Source: Bradyrhizobium sp. (GTDB lineage: Bacteria; Pseudomonadota; Alphaproteobacteria; Rhizobiales; Xanthobacteraceae). From it: 57,236 bases of DNA. The stretch spans positions 1 through 57,236 of the forward strand of contig NZ_DAIDJE010000186.1 in assembly GCF_027451485.1 (NCBI RefSeq), given 5' to 3'. Below the pieces are notes generated by a model. That model was not told the origin of the DNA. It searched no databases and was given only the letters and a program-made list of their open reading frames with translations. A program made the position numbers and the translations under genes. Of this stretch, positions 9,998 through 22,023 are shown piece by piece. Position 1 is the stretch's first letter. Each line of letters begins with the position of its first letter.

Positions 9998-12241
9998 TCA
10001 GACCGGGCGCAGCTGATCCTTCACCGGCAGCCGGCGGATGCGCTTGCCGGTGGCGGCGAAGATGGCGTTGGTCACCGCCGGCATGATGACGGACGTGCCA
10101 GGTTCGCCAACGCCGCCTGGCGGGGCCGTGCTCGGCACCAGATGCACCTCGATCCGGGGTGACTGGTCGATTCGAAGGATCGGATAGTCGCTGAAGTTGC
10201 CCTGCTCGACGCGCCCGTTCTTCAAGGTGATCTCGCCGTAGAGTACGGCCGAGATCCCGAACACGATGCCGCCCTCCATCTGCGCCTTGACCAGGTCTGG
10301 ATTGATCACGAGACCGCAATCGACGGCGCAGACCACGCGCTGCACGCGCACCGCGCCGTCCGTGCCGACCTCGACCTCCGCGACCTGGGCGATGTGGGTC
10401 CCGCCGAACCCGCGCAGCAGCGCCACACCGCGCCCGCGGCCGCGCGGCACAGGCGTTCCCCAGCCGGACGCGCGTGCCGCCGTATCCAGGACGGCGCGTG
10501 CGCGCGGCGCCGACGCCAGCAGCGCGCGCCGATAGTCGACCGGATCCTGGCGCGCGGCTGCCGCGAGTTCGTCGATGAAACTCTCCACCACGAAGGCATT
10601 GCGCGTCGGTCCGACGCCGCGCCAGAACGCCGTCGGTATCCCCGGCGGTTCCTCGCGTACCCACTCGACGCGCAGATTGGGGATGTCGTAGGGCAAATCC
10701 GTGGCGCCGTCGACGGCATCGATGTCGACGCCGCGGATCATGGAGACGAGTCCGCTCAGGCCCGCGGCCCGCAGGACCTTGAAGGTCTTGGGCATCAAGT
10801 CGCGACCGACGCGCGCGACCACGGACGAGCCTGCGATGCGATGCGACCACGCTGCGGGCCGGTCGTGCTCGTCGAGCGCGGCCGCGATCCGGTCCACGTA
10901 CGCCGGACGGTACATGTCCTGGCGGACGTCTTCCTCGCGGGACCAGAGCACCTGTACCGGCGCCGGCACCTGCGCCGCGATTGCCGCGGCACGGGCGATG
11001 AAATCGATCTCCAGTCGCCGGCCGAAGCCGCCGCCGAGCAGGTGGTTGTGAATGCGGACGCGTTCGGCGGGCAGGCCGGTCGCATTCGCCACCGCGGTGC
11101 GCGCGAAGGTCGGCACCTGTGTGCCGACCCAGACGTCGCAGCCGTCGGAGCGTACGTGCACGGTGCAGTTGACCGGCTCCATCGGTGCGTGTGCGAGGAA
11201 GGGCTGTTCATAGACCGCTTCGAGCTTGCGGTTGGAGCGCGCGAGAATCCCCGTGGCATCGCCGTCGTTGCGCGCCGTCACCCCGGAGCGTGTCGAAGCC
11301 GCGGTGAGCGCGGCGAAGATGTCCGCGGTCGTCAGCCGTGCGTTGGGCCCTTCTTGCCAACGCAAGTCGAGCGCCGCAAGCCCCTGTTGCGCCGCCCAGG
11401 TGTGTTCGCCGATCACCGCCACCGCGTCCGCGAGGCGGACCACCTGGCGCACGCCCGGGATCGCCTGTGCGCGCCGATCGTCGAGGCTTCCGAGCGTGCC
11501 GCCGAACACCGGGCAAGCGCAGACCGCGGCAAAGACCAGTCCCGGTGGCCGAACGTCGATCCCGAAGGTCGCACTGCCGTTCACCTTTTCCGGACCGTCG
11601 AGGCGCGCGACCGGGGTACCGATCAGGCGGAACTGTGCGGGTTGCTTGAGAACGACGTCGTCCGGGATCGGCAATCTGGCCGCGGCGTCCACGAGATCTC
11701 CGTAGCGTGCGCGCCGGCCGCTCGCGGCGTGCACCACCTCGCCGTGCGTTGCGTGACAGGTCGTCGGATCGACGTCCCAGCCGTTCGCGGCCGCCGCGAC
11801 CAGCATGGCGCGCGCCGAGGCGCCGGCCTCGCGCAGCAAGTCGAAGTTGCCGCGCACCGAGGTCGAACCACCGGTCTCCTGCACCCCGAACAACGGCTCC
11901 GCGTAGAGATCGTCGTTCGCCGGCGCGTGCTCGAGGCGCACCTTGTCGAGGTCGACCTCCAGTTCCTCCGCGATCAGCATGGGCATGGCCGTGTACGTTC
12001 CCTGGCCCATCTCGACCTTGTGCATGATCAGCGTGACGTCACCGGCGCGATCGATGCGGATGAAGGCGTTGGGTGAAAATCCCGCCTCTGCCCTGGTCGC
12101 CGCCATGGCGACGTGCTCGCGCCCGCGCAGCGCTACGCCGATCAGCAATCCGCCACCTGCCGCGGCACTCGCCTGCAGGAAGCGTCTGCGACTGACCGTG
12201 GCGGCGGTGCGAGGCGGGGTCGATGGCGTCTGCTCGCTCAC
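9998..12241 (-). CDS. molybdopterin-binding aldehyde/isoquinoline oxidoreductase large subunit (IorB-like)
   Basis: This protein of about 747 residues belongs to the xanthine dehydrogenase family large subunits. A twin-arginine signal (SRRRFLQASAAAGGG) opens it. The a/b-hammerhead and Moco-binding domains follow, with IMHKVEMGQGTYTA, GGGFGRRLEIDF and FWRGVGPTRNAFVVESF. These are typical of IorB-type enzymes that hydroxylate N-heterocycles or aldehydes and are exported with the Fe-S partner. The GTG start (VSEQTPSTPP) just ahead of the Tat motif is preferred; a longer reading would run into the partner gene. The Fe-S subunit gene lies five bases upstream. The substrate is unknown. Confidence 0.9.
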   Translation of the reverse strand: MSEQTPSTPPRTAATVSRRRFLQASAAAGGGLLIGVALRGREHVAMAATRAEAGFSPNAFIRIDRAGDVTLIMHKVEMGQGTYTAMPMLIAEELEVDLDKVRLEHAPANDDLYAEPLFGVQETGGSTSVRGNFDLLREAGASARAMLVAAAANGWDVDPTTCHATHGEVVHAASGRRARYGDLVDAAARLPIPDDVVLKQPAQFRLIGTPVARLDGPEKVNGSATFGIDVRPPGLVFAAVCACPVFGGTLGSLDDRRAQAIPGVRQVVRLADAVAVIGEHTWAAQQGLAALDLRWQEGPNARLTTADIFAALTAASTRSGVTARNDGDATGILARSNRKLEAVYEQPFLAHAPMEPVNCTVHVRSDGCDVWVGTQVPTFARTAVANATGLPAERVRIHNHLLGGGFGRRLEIDFIARAAAIAAQVPAPVQVLWSREEDVRQDMYRPAYVDRIAAALDEHDRPAAWSHRIAGSSVVARVGRDLMPKTFKVLRAAGLSGLVSMIRGVDIDAVDGATDLPYDIPNLRVEWVREEPPGIPTAFWRGVGPTRNAFVVESFIDELAAAARQDPVDYRRALLASAPRARAVLDTAARASGWGTPVPRGRGRGVALLRGFGGTHIAQVAEVEVGTDGAVRVQRVVCAVDCGLVINPDLVKAQMEGGIVFGISAVLYGEITLKNGRVEQGNFSDYPILRIDQSPRIEVHLVPSTAPPGGVGEPGTSVIMPAVTNAIFAATGKRIRRLPVKDQLRPV

Positions 12242-12246
12242 GATGA

Positions 12247-12711
12247 TCACCTCGAGCCTGCGCGCACTGCGGCGCGCTTGATCGCTGCACGAATTCGGTC
12301 GTACGTACCGCAGCGGCAGAGGTTGCCCGCCATCGCGGCGTCGATGTCGGCATCGGCCGGTTGCGGGTTGCGCGCCAGTAGCGCCGCGGCGGACATGATC
12401 TGGCCGGACTGGCAGTAGCCACACTGCACCACGCCCAATTCCAACCAGGCTTGCTGCACCGCCTGGCCGGTGGGCGTGCCGCCGACGGCTTCGATGGTGG
12501 TGAGTTTGCGGCCGGCGACCGCGGATACCGGCGTGATACACGCTCTGATCGGCTCGCCATTGGCGTGAACCGTACAGGCGCCGCACAGGCCGATGCCGCA
12601 GCCGAACTTCGTGCCGGTGAGACGCGCCAGGTCGCGCAGCAACCAGAGCAGCGGCATGTCGGGCGAGACCGCGAACTCGCGCGCGCTGCCGTTGATTTCG
12701 AGGGTGATCAT
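12247..12711 (-). CDS. (2Fe-2S) subunit of molybdenum hydroxylase (IorA-like)
   Basis: This 154-residue electron-transfer subunit has a plant-type [2Fe-2S] domain with [15 protein letters not shown] and then C in ACITP. A C-terminal helical [2Fe-2S] domain has CGYCQSGQI and [11 protein letters not shown]. It pairs with the IorB-like large subunit that starts five bases downstream, so the two form one operon. Electrons probably go on to a cytochrome c. The maturation genes for this enzyme class are not in the window. Confidence 0.93.
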   Translation of the reverse strand: MITLEINGSAREFAVSPDMPLLWLLRDLARLTGTKFGCGIGLCGACTVHANGEPIRACITPVSAVAGRKLTTIEAVGGTPTGQAVQQAWLELGVVQCGYCQSGQIMSAAALLARNPQPADADIDAAMAGNLCRCGTYDRIRAAIKRAAVRAGSR

Positions 12712-12913
12712 CGCGTCTCCTCTGGGCGTCGAGCCTTCGCAAATCTAGCGAATACCGCGCCGACGGCGCCAGCGTCGCGCGCCGGGGCCAATGGTGCGAT
12801 ATCGCGACACTAGCCAACGTTCATGCGGCATGACAGCATTGGGGTGGGTCGAGAGAAGAAAAGCATTCATCTGCGCATCGACCCCCAGGTGTTTTTCAAA
12901 CATGGGAGTTCCT

Positions 12914-13978
12914 ATGAGCGACGTCGAAAAGAACAGCGTTTCGCTGCGTGGCGCGGTGTCGATTGCACTGCGCGGGCTGGCGGTATCGGCCGTTATGATC
13001 GCGGCGGGCGCGCCGCTCGCGAGTGCGCAGAATCCGACGCAACCGATGGTGTACGAAGGCACGGCGGGCGGTCCCCGCTTGTTGGAAGAAGGACAGCCAC
13101 CGGCCATGGTGCACGCCACGGTGGAAGATGCGGCGAGAGTTCGCGCGGCCAACGCGCGTCAGGGCGCGGGACACAAGACCTCGGGCGGCAATCTCTACTA
13201 TCACGGCGGCACCGGTGGCATCGGCGTCGAGACGGCACCGAAGATTTATCTCGTGGTCTGGGGGTCGCAGTGGAACAACAACGATCCGAGCGGCGAGATT
13301 CCGATCCTCGAGAATTTCTACACGGCGGTGGGTGGTTCGAGCTGGGCGAATTCGGTGACGCAGTATTGCCAGGGCGTGGCGAGCGGCACCTATTTCTGCA
13401 ACGGCGCCGGTACGCCGGGCGGTAATCAGGCCAACATCTACGCCGGCGTGTGGTACGACAACGCGGCGGCGGCGCCGTCGCGCCCCAGCCAGTCGCAGAT
13501 CGCCGCCGAGGCGGTCAAGGCGGCGGCGCACTTCGGCAACACGAGCGCGTCGAGCAACGCGAGCGTGCAATACGTGATCGCGACTTCCACGGGCAACAGC
13601 TCGAGCGGTTTCGGCACGCAGTACTGTGCATATCACTCCTCGACCAGCTCCTCGTACGGCAACGTGGCGTATACCAACCTGCCGTACATCACGGACGCCG
13701 GCTCGAGCTGCGGTGCCAACTTCAACGGGCTCGGGCCGAAGGCGGGCATCACCATCGTGGGTGGTCACGAGATGGGCGAGACCATGACGGACCAGTTCCC
13801 GAGCACCGGCTGGACCGACGGCGGCGGCGCGGAGAACGGCGACAAGTGCGCCTGGATCTCCTCCGGTCAGGGCGCATCGGCCAACGTGACCTTCTCGAAC
13901 GGCAGCACCTTCCCGGTGCAGTCGCTGTGGAGCAACGCGTTCAACAACGACGCCGGCGGCTGCGTGCTCTCGTACTGA
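12914..13978 (+). CDS. secreted protein with HEMGE motif (putative metalloprotease-like/EXORDIUM-like)
   Basis: This protein of about 354 residues starts at an ATG with a GGGAGT ribosome site. It has a Sec signal (LAVSAVMIAAGAPLASAQ) and a Gly/Ser/Asn-rich mature part. Near the C-terminus it has VGGHEMGETMTDQ, then a Trp-Asp-Gly-rich stretch and ENGDKCAW. The His-Glu-x-x-Glu arrangement with a downstream acidic/Cys segment resembles secreted phosphate-induced (EXORDIUM) and HExxE-type proteins. Metal binding or peptidase activity is only an inference. About six Cys residues could form disulfides. A terminator follows directly, so it is monocistronic. Confidence 0.7.
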   Translation: MSDVEKNSVSLRGAVSIALRGLAVSAVMIAAGAPLASAQNPTQPMVYEGTAGGPRLLEEGQPPAMVHATVEDAARVRAANARQGAGHKTSGGNLYYHGGTGGIGVETAPKIYLVVWGSQWNNNDPSGEIPILENFYTAVGGSSWANSVTQYCQGVASGTYFCNGAGTPGGNQANIYAGVWYDNAAAAPSRPSQSQIAAEAVKAAAHFGNTSASSNASVQYVIATSTGNSSSGFGTQYCAYHSSTSSSYGNVAYTNLPYITDAGSSCGANFNGLGPKAGITIVGGHEMGETMTDQFPSTGWTDGGGAENGDKCAWISSGQGASANVTFSNGSTFPVQSLWSNAFNNDAGGCVLSY

Positions 13979-14008
13979 GGACGGGCTCGACAGGTCGGTG
14001 GACCACTC

Positions 14009-14044
14009 GAAGGCGCCGGGCGACCGCCCGGCGCCTTCATTCTG
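14009..14044 (+). terminator. intrinsic terminator after the secreted-protein gene
   Basis: AAGGCGCCGGGC (14010-14021) and GCCCGGCGCCTT (14026-14037) form a perfect 12-bp stem with a GACC loop, followed by CATTCT. It lies 30 bases after the stop codon of the secreted-protein gene. The U tract is weak, but the stem is very strong. Confidence 0.75.
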
Positions 14045-14092
14045 GACGGGGTGTGCCCGGGGACTGTAGTATCCCGCCCCCAACCCGAAAGA

Positions 14093-14135
14093 GCGCCCGT
14101 AGCTCAGCTGGATAGAGTACTGCCCTCCGAAGGCA
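14093..14135 (+). pseudogene. 5' fragment of a tRNA-Arg(CCG) gene
   Basis: GCGCCCG (acceptor), the D-arm and the CTGCC-CTCCGAA-GGCA anticodon arm are recognisable. The sequence then leaves the tRNA pattern inside the 3' side of the anticodon stem. The T-arm and the 3' acceptor strand (expected CGGGCGC) are absent downstream. It is a broken tRNA-Arg gene, not a functional one. It differs from the intact copy at 14385 in the acceptor and anticodon stems. Confidence 0.8.
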
Positions 14136-14384
14136 AACGCAAGCTCTTTCTGCCGATCGAGGGTGTCGTAAAAATCGAGCGAAACCAAGCGATTGGCAAA
14201 ACTCGAAGGATGCACGAATATCGCGTTCGAGGTCGCGGAAGCACCACGGAAGCAAACCGAAAGGAGGTTGTGGAGTACGAATGGCGACAATCGGCCCGGC
14301 TTAAGCCTCGCTCCGATTGAGCCGATTCGATCGTTGAATTCGAGATTGACCCTGCTCGATCTCGGGCACTATCTGAACACCGAT

Positions 14385-14461
14385 GCACCCGTAGCTCAGC
14401 TGGATAGAGCGCCACCCTCCGAAGGTGGAGGCCACACGTTCGAATCGTGTCGGGTGCGCCA
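14385..14461 (+). tRNA. tRNA-Arg (anticodon CCG)
   Basis: This complete 77-nt cloverleaf has acceptor GCACCCG paired with CGGGTGC, discriminator G and an encoded CCA end. The anticodon loop is CTCCGAA, with CCG at 14419-14421. The T-arm is ACACG-TTCGAAT-CGTGT. The island with low synteny to the chromosome begins directly after its 3' end, which fits a tRNA attachment site. Confidence 0.97.
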
Positions 14462-14640
14462 TCTCTCTTGATGGCCATAGAACCAATCGCTCGCTTCGCT
14501 CCCACTTCACGCGTGTAAACACACGGCGGCCATGGTTGCGGCTAGTGGCAGCAGGGGCGTCGTTGCCCTTCGGGTGCTGCTTGCCGCTTGACGATCCAGC
14601 GCACGAACCATCCCCATGTTCGAAGGAGAAGGGTTGTCAC

Positions 14641-14763
14641 GTGCGAACAGGAGCTCGACTCAACCAGCCCGCCCATCCCGGCGGGTTCGTAAAAACCGAG
14701 ATTATCGATGCCTACGGCCTGTCCGTGACGGATGCAGCAAAAGCATTGGGCGCCAGCCAAGGC
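14641..14763 (+). pseudogene. HigA/VapI-type antitoxin N-terminal remnant
   Basis: From a GTG, the translation RTGARLNQPAHPGGFVKTE followed by IIDAYGLSVTDAAKALGAS matches the start of XRE-type HigA antitoxins (NPAHPGE...LGLSVTxxAKxLGVS). The second half of the helix-turn-helix and the rest of the protein are missing. The sequence switches to antisense DUF6088 homology. No higB toxin gene is next to it. Confidence 0.65.
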
Positions 14764-15084
14764 CAATTGCCAGCGAGGCGCATGGCGCAGCTCGACAAGT
14801 TGCTTGCCAAAATTCATCGTGCGGCTGCGTCCGGACGTCAAGTAAATCGACCGGACCGGCACTTGGGTGGTCAGGCCGAGTGCATTAGCCGCCACCGCCC
14901 CATTTGGCACGATCACCTCACCGCGTTGGACCGCAAGCGCCTCGACCGCCTGTTCGACGGATGGCGCATGCGTGCCGAACCGGCTGGTGACCGGACGTAG
15001 ACAGAGACCGCGCCCAGCCCGGATCAGCTGACCGCGCTCCGGAAGGCGCGACAAAGCTTGGTCCACTCCGGCACGACTGCCGAG

Positions 15085-15087
<3 letters not shown>
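14755..15087 (-). pseudogene. DUF6088 (AbiEi-like antitoxin) internal remnant
   Basis: On the minus strand GSRAGVDQALSRL, GQLIRAGRGL and RPVTSRFGTHAPSVEQAV are recognisable. VPNGAVAANALGLTTQVP, RSIYLTSGRSRTM and LRHAPRWQLALAG also match DUF6088 proteins, which resemble type IV AbiEi antitoxins. Both ends are lost: the N-terminal wing runs into the merA relic and the C-terminus into the HigA scrap. It is a fragment, not a functional gene. Confidence 0.65.
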
Positions 15088-15749
<662 letters not shown>

Positions 15750-15924
15750 ACGCGGGCCGAGCTTAGCTCGACACCGATTTCGAGGCCCGCTTCCGACTTT
15801 CGTGGGCAGCGAGATGCTTGCTCGCGCGCCAAGCTGAAATTTGCGGTCTGAAGGCAGCCTCGCCGCCCAGAGCGGCGCTCAACACACACAGACAGTCAGG
15901 CGCGCGAGGCCGCTAAAAAACTAC

Positions 15925-15955
15925 TTGACTCTAGAGTTAACTCCAGAGGTTAGCG
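15925..15955 (+). promoter_or_regulatory. ZntR-type MerR-family promoter/operator
   Basis: The -35 is TTGACT at 15925-15930, followed about 19 bases later by TTAGCG as a weak -10. The over-long spacer holds the dyad ACTCTAGAGT-TA-ACTCCAGAG. This closely resembles the ZntR operator of zntA (ACTCTGGAGT-CG-ACTCCAGAGT, from memory). It lies about 80 bases before the HMA-protein and P-type ATPase genes. The regulator is most likely the MerR-family protein at 20090, whose own promoter has the same half-sites. Confidence 0.75.
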
Positions 15956-16032
15956 TCAAGCGATCCCGGCATGACGCGGCCGCGAGCCGAAGCGTTGATC
16001 GCTTAATCTTGGTCGTCACGAATGGTGCGCAG

Positions 16033-16248
16033 ATGAAGACCGTAGTTTTCAAAATCGAAGGCATGAACTGTTCGGGTTGCGCCAACACTATCAAGACCCT
16101 GGTCGAAGGTGAACCCGGCGTACAGTTAGCGACCGTCTCGTTCGATGACGGTCAAGCACGCATTCTCTACGACCCGAACATAGTCACAGAAGATCGCCTC
16201 GTCTCCGCGGTCCAGAAGCCCGGCTTCCGGGTGGTGGAACGTCTGTGA
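16033..16248 (+). CDS. HMA-domain metallochaperone (CopZ/MerP-like)
   Basis: This 71-residue cytoplasmic heavy-metal-associated domain protein has no signal peptide. The metal site is GMNCSGC near residue 12, and the babbab fold matches CopZ/Atx1-type proteins. It probably hands metal to the P-type ATPase gene that follows, whose upstream GTG overlaps this stop. The adjacent operator suggests metal induction. The metal (Zn, Cd, Pb, Cu or Hg) cannot be set from the domain alone. Confidence 0.85.
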   Translation: MKTVVFKIEGMNCSGCANTIKTLVEGEPGVQLATVSFDDGQARILYDPNIVTEDRLVSAVQKPGFRVVERL

Positions 16249-16277
16249 CCGATGGGCACGATGAAGAGGAGATCGCG

Positions 16278-18731
<2,454 letters not shown>

Positions 18732-18743
18732 GTAAGGAATGAC

Positions 18744-20003
18744 ATGACTGGAATTCAACAAACGATGTCGGGGGCGATCGGCGAGCTCCAGCGCGAACGG
18801 CTCCTCAAGATGCTAGCGGCGGCGACCTTCATCATCTTCTTTCAAGCCTACATGGTGGCGCCGATCATACCGGCACTGTCGAACGCCTTCGGAACGCCGG
18901 TGGAGACGGTAGGACTCATCGTCCCGGCATATTTGATCCCGTATGGAATCGCGACCCTCGCATATGGCCTTCTGGCCGATCGGCTTGGCATCCACCGTGT
19001 CATGTTCACGTCCCTGGCGGCCTTCGTGGCGCTCACTACGCTGACCGCAATGGCGCAGTCCATTGAACAGCTTGCGCTGTGGCGGATGGTGACTGGCATC
19101 GGCGCAAGCGGCGTCGTTCCGCTCGCATTGGCGCTGGTGGGCCGGCTGTATCCCTATGAGCAGCGGGGACGACCGCTTGGCTGGCTGTTCGGCGCGATGG
19201 CCGGCGGCATGGCCTTTGGTTCACCGTTGGGCGCATTGATCGTGCCCTTCGTCGGCTGGCAAGGATTGTTCGTCGTCGTCGGTGCTGCCGGCGCGGCGCT
19301 CCTCCTCGTCCTTCTGCCCTATCGAACCGTCATTGCCGCCACGGTTCAGCCGGTGACAGGCACGATCCGGGATCTCTTTCGGGGCTACAAGGACTTGCTT
19401 GGGGCGCCGCGCGGGCAGCGCACCTACGGCTATGTCCTCGTCAATTCGATGTTCCATTCCGGCGTCTTCACCTGGCTCGGCGTGTATTTCGAGCGGCGCT
19501 ATGGCATCGGGCCCGTTGGTATCGGCTTGGCACTCCTCGGTTATGGCGTGCCGGGCTTCCTGTTCGGGCCGCTGATAGGCCGGGCGGCGGATCGCTGGGG
19601 CCGCGCCAGATTGATACCCATTGGCCTCATTCTGAGCGCGGTCGCGGCGGCAGCTCTGATGCTTGGTTTCCCAGTGATCCTTGCCCCCATCATCGCGATG
19701 GTCCTGTCCTTGGGCTATGACATGACCCAGCCACTCTTCGGCGGAATCGTCACCTCGCTCGGCGGGAAGCGTGCCGGGCAAGCGATGGGCTTGAACGTTT
19801 TCACGCTCTTTGTCGGCTTCGGTTTGGGAAGCCTCATCTTTGGCGAGCTGCTGCGCTTCGGGTTTGGGATGGCGTTTGGACTGTTCGCGGCCGTTGAGCT
19901 GGCTGTCGCCTTGTTGTCCTTCGCTTTGTTCCGTTCCGAGACCACGTCCCGGCCCGTTCGATCCGCCTCTGGTGCAACACTGGACGCCGGATCCAAGCCC
20001 TAA
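18744..20003 (+). CDS. major facilitator superfamily transporter
   Basis: This 419-residue protein has about 12 hydrophobic helices. The MFS loop 2-3 motif appears as [15 protein letters not shown] and recurs as [15 protein letters not shown] after the central loop. It starts 12 bases after the ATPase with an AAGGA ribosome site, so it belongs to the same metal-induced transcript. The substrate is not readable; efflux of a metal complex or an antibiotic-like compound is possible. No start ambiguity was seen. Confidence 0.88.
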   Translation: MTGIQQTMSGAIGELQRERLLKMLAAATFIIFFQAYMVAPIIPALSNAFGTPVETVGLIVPAYLIPYGIATLAYGLLADRLGIHRVMFTSLAAFVALTTLTAMAQSIEQLALWRMVTGIGASGVVPLALALVGRLYPYEQRGRPLGWLFGAMAGGMAFGSPLGALIVPFVGWQGLFVVVGAAGAALLLVLLPYRTVIAATVQPVTGTIRDLFRGYKDLLGAPRGQRTYGYVLVNSMFHSGVFTWLGVYFERRYGIGPVGIGLALLGYGVPGFLFGPLIGRAADRWGRARLIPIGLILSAVAAAALMLGFPVILAPIIAMVLSLGYDMTQPLFGGIVTSLGGKRAGQAMGLNVFTLFVGFGLGSLIFGELLRFGFGMAFGLFAAVELAVALLSFALFRSETTSRPVRSASGATLDAGSKP

Positions 20004-20038
20004 GCGCGGCGAGTGGCCTGACATCCCTCATAAAATCC

Positions 20039-20069
20039 TTGACTCTGGAGTATACTCAAGGGTCGAGGG
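20039..20069 (+). promoter_or_regulatory. second ZntR-type operator, upstream of the MerR-family regulator
   Basis: TTGACT at 20039-20044 is followed by the dyad ACTCTGGAGT-AT-ACTCAAGG, nearly the same half-sites as the 15925 operator. The expected -10 position is poor (CGAGGG). This suggests weak or autoregulated expression of the regulator-thioredoxin-CcdA transcript. Confidence 0.65.
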
Positions 20070-20089
20070 TCAGGCTTAGGAGGTTAAGA

Positions 20090-20521
20090 ATGTTGAAAAT
20101 TGGGAAGCTCGCCGCGCTGGTGGACGTCAGCATTGATACTCTGCGTTATTACGAACGAGAAGGTTTGATCGAACCGGTTGACAGGAGCGAAAGCGGCTAC
20201 CGAGTCTACGACAAGGAGTCCGCACGGCGCATTCACTTCATCAAGCAGGCCCAGCACTGCGGCTTCACGCTCGCGGAGATACGCGAACTCCTTGTTTTGC
20301 GTGGTCGCGAAAAGGCTTGCTGCGGCGACGTTCGCTCGCGAGCGATCGAGAAGAAGTTGCAAATCGAGCACAAGATTCGAGTGATGAGGGCGATGTCAAA
20401 GGCGCTTGATCAATTGATCGTCGAGTGCGCGGACGAGGCGCAACCGGTGAAGGAGTGCACCATCATCGCGGCATTGGAACGAGCCACAGTCTTGATGCCG
20501 GCACCCGGTCATGAAAGTTGA
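20090..20521 (+). CDS. MerR-family heavy-metal-responsive regulator (ZntR/CadR-like)
   Basis: This 143-residue regulator has the winged helix-turn-helix [20 protein letters not shown] and a long dimerisation helix. It also has metal-binding cysteines C77/C78 (KACCGD), C113 (IVEC) and C123 (KEC). The pattern of a Cys near residue 78 plus two in the C-terminal loop resembles ZntR/CadR. The ATG has a strong TAGGAGG site. Two matching operators (15925 and 20039) indicate that it controls the ATPase operon and itself. Its 3' end overlaps the next gene by 11 bases. Confidence 0.88.
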   Translation: MLKIGKLAALVDVSIDTLRYYEREGLIEPVDRSESGYRVYDKESARRIHFIKQAQHCGFTLAEIRELLVLRGREKACCGDVRSRAIEKKLQIEHKIRVMRAMSKALDQLIVECADEAQPVKECTIIAALERATVLMPAPGHES

Positions 20522-20771
20522 ACTGTTTTATTCGCCAGGCTGCAGTCAATGCGCCGTTGTGCGAGAGGATCTGAAGGCGACCGCCGAACGAACCGTCGCA
20601 GGCATCGAATGGCGCGAACTAAATGTCCTTGAAGATCTAGACTACGCGGTCGAACTGGGCGTGCTGAGTCTGCCTGCGATCGCCGTTGACGGCGAACTCA
20701 TATTCTCGTCGTTACCCACACCCCATCAACTTCGCGACGCTCTTATCCGCCGCAGCACGACGAGGAATTGA
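20511..20771 (+). CDS. thioredoxin/glutaredoxin-like protein with CxxC
   Basis: This 86-residue thioredoxin-fold protein has the redox centre SPGCSQC near the N-terminus and a cis-Pro region ([13 protein letters not shown]). It has no signal peptide. It overlaps the regulator and is followed at once by a CcdA-like membrane protein. This combination occurs in mercury/metal regions and may pass reducing power across the membrane, which is an inference. Confidence 0.82.
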   Translation: MKVELFYSPGCSQCAVVREDLKATAERTVAGIEWRELNVLEDLDYAVELGVLSLPAIAVDGELIFSSLPTPHQLRDALIRRSTTRN

Positions 20772-20772
20772 G

Positions 20773-21468
20773 ATGGAAGCCGATGCACTCCGACAGGCGG
20801 TTGAGCATGCGGGTATAGCCGCCGTTGGCATCGGCTTCCTCACAGGCTTGGTCTTCAGTTTCAATCCCGTGGCGCTCGCCTCTATTCCCGTTTCGCTCGC
20901 CTACGTCACAAGAGCCCGCGAGAGGAAACAAGCGATCCTCTTCGGCGCGATGTTCATCCTCGGCATGCTTATCACGCATGCCGCGCTGGGCTTCACTGCT
21001 GGACTGGGTGGCCACTGGGTGGCGTCTCTCATCGGACGAGAGTGGGGACTCGTGGTCGGCCCTCTCCTGATTGTTCTCGGACTGATGTGGGCCGGATGGA
21101 TTCGGCTGCCGCTGCCGGCTTTCGCGTTAAGAGCGAAACGGCCTACAGCCTCCTGGGGTGCGTTCGTTCTTGGTGCCATATTCTCGATCGCAGTCTGCCC
21201 GTTTTGCACGCCCGCACTTATCGTACTGCTTGGGGCGACGGCAGGGCTCGGCTCCCCGTGGATTGGGGCCGTTCTGCTGCTCGCATTCGGAATAGGGCGG
21301 GCCCTGCCAGTTGCTTTTGGCGCCTTCAGCATTGGCTGGCTCGAGAATTTACACGGCTTGGCCCCATATCGCCGCATTTTCGAGACGGCAGGTGGCGTGA
21401 CGCTGATTGCGTCCGGCCTCTACATGCTGAACGCGTATTTCTTTTGGGTTCCGACATTGGCGATGTGA
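20773..21468 (+). CDS. CcdA/DsbD-like thiol-transport membrane protein
   Basis: This 231-residue protein has six predicted membrane helices. It has VFSFNPVALASIPVSLAYV early and FSIAVCPFCTPALIVLLGA in the middle, matching the cytochrome c biogenesis CcdA/DsbD transmembrane domain. The usual first Cys (CNPCxLP in many homologues) is SFNPVAL here, so only the CPFC pair is left. That pair may act with the neighbouring CSQC protein. The gene starts one base after the thioredoxin-like gene's stop codon. The role in metal resistance is inferred from context. Confidence 0.85.
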   Translation: MEADALRQAVEHAGIAAVGIGFLTGLVFSFNPVALASIPVSLAYVTRARERKQAILFGAMFILGMLITHAALGFTAGLGGHWVASLIGREWGLVVGPLLIVLGLMWAGWIRLPLPAFALRAKRPTASWGAFVLGAIFSIAVCPFCTPALIVLLGATAGLGSPWIGAVLLLAFGIGRALPVAFGAFSIGWLENLHGLAPYRRIFETAGGVTLIASGLYMLNAYFFWVPTLAM

Positions 21469-21484
21469 AGCGTGGATGGCCGGA

Positions 21485-21680
21485 ATGTCAATGATCGATC
21501 AATCAACGATTACTTGCTGGAACTGCGGAAGCGTGACGGTGGAGATTATGCCGACCAACGCTGGCCAGTTCAGTTCTTCGACCCGTGCAACGGCTGCGGC
21601 GAGGCCATGCGGCCGAAGCCGGGGGGTGCTGCGTCTTTTGATCGTATGGCTCTGTGCCATGCCCGCCGATCCAGGTTGAG
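21485..21680 (+). pseudogene. frameshifted GDCCVxCSYG-type small mer-associated protein
   Basis: The start reads MSMIDQSTITCWNCGSVTVE. After a shift near 21575 it reads FDPCNGCGEAMRPKPGG, and after another SYGSVPCPPIQ, with TGA where the Cys of CSYG is expected. Intact homologues of about 65-70 residues (ITCPxCG...CPGCG...GDCCVFCSYG) are common next to mercury genes, with unknown function. Here two frame changes and the stop make it non-functional. Confidence 0.7.
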
Positions 21681-22023
21681 CGTGTAGCGGGAGGTGTCGC
21701 TTGGGCACGCGCGATCTCAGGGCCATTCGTGTTCCCGTTGCTACAGGCTCGCAGGTACGATGGGGGTCTGAGTATGAGGCAGTTTGATACGATCCTACTC
21801 GCATCTCCCAGATCAGAGCAGCCACGATATCGGCCGGCACCGTCGATCTTGTGAGCTCGTTTCACTTTCGGTCGGAAATGAGCCGCGTGTACGCGAACGA
21901 GATTATCACGGAGCTGCGTCAATCGATGCCGAACTACGAAAACGCTCCGCCGTTAGTTGAACTGCACAAGCATGTTCCTCAACGGGCATGTACAGCTTAT
22001 TGTCTCATTTCCGAGGCGGCCTC
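21681..22023. other. gene-poor stretch between the CcdA operon and hisI
   Basis: No convincing gene, RNA or transposon end was seen in these roughly 340 bases. Short open frames here lack recognisable domains. The stretch is probably degraded DNA between two metal-related modules. Confidence 0.5.

Noticed and set aside
14104..14505. Minus-strand frame over the tRNA-Arg (DTIRTCGLHLRRVALYPAEL)
   Set aside because: This is the antisense translation of a tRNA-Arg gene, a frequent annotation artefact.
14616..14888. Small plus-strand frame in the antitoxin scrap region
   Set aside because: It has no family match and overlaps two recognisable remnants in other frames.
21690..22020. Possible transposon terminal repeat around GGGGGTCTGAGTATGAG
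   Set aside because: Only a few bases resemble Tn3-type ends and no second end or transposase gene is nearby.
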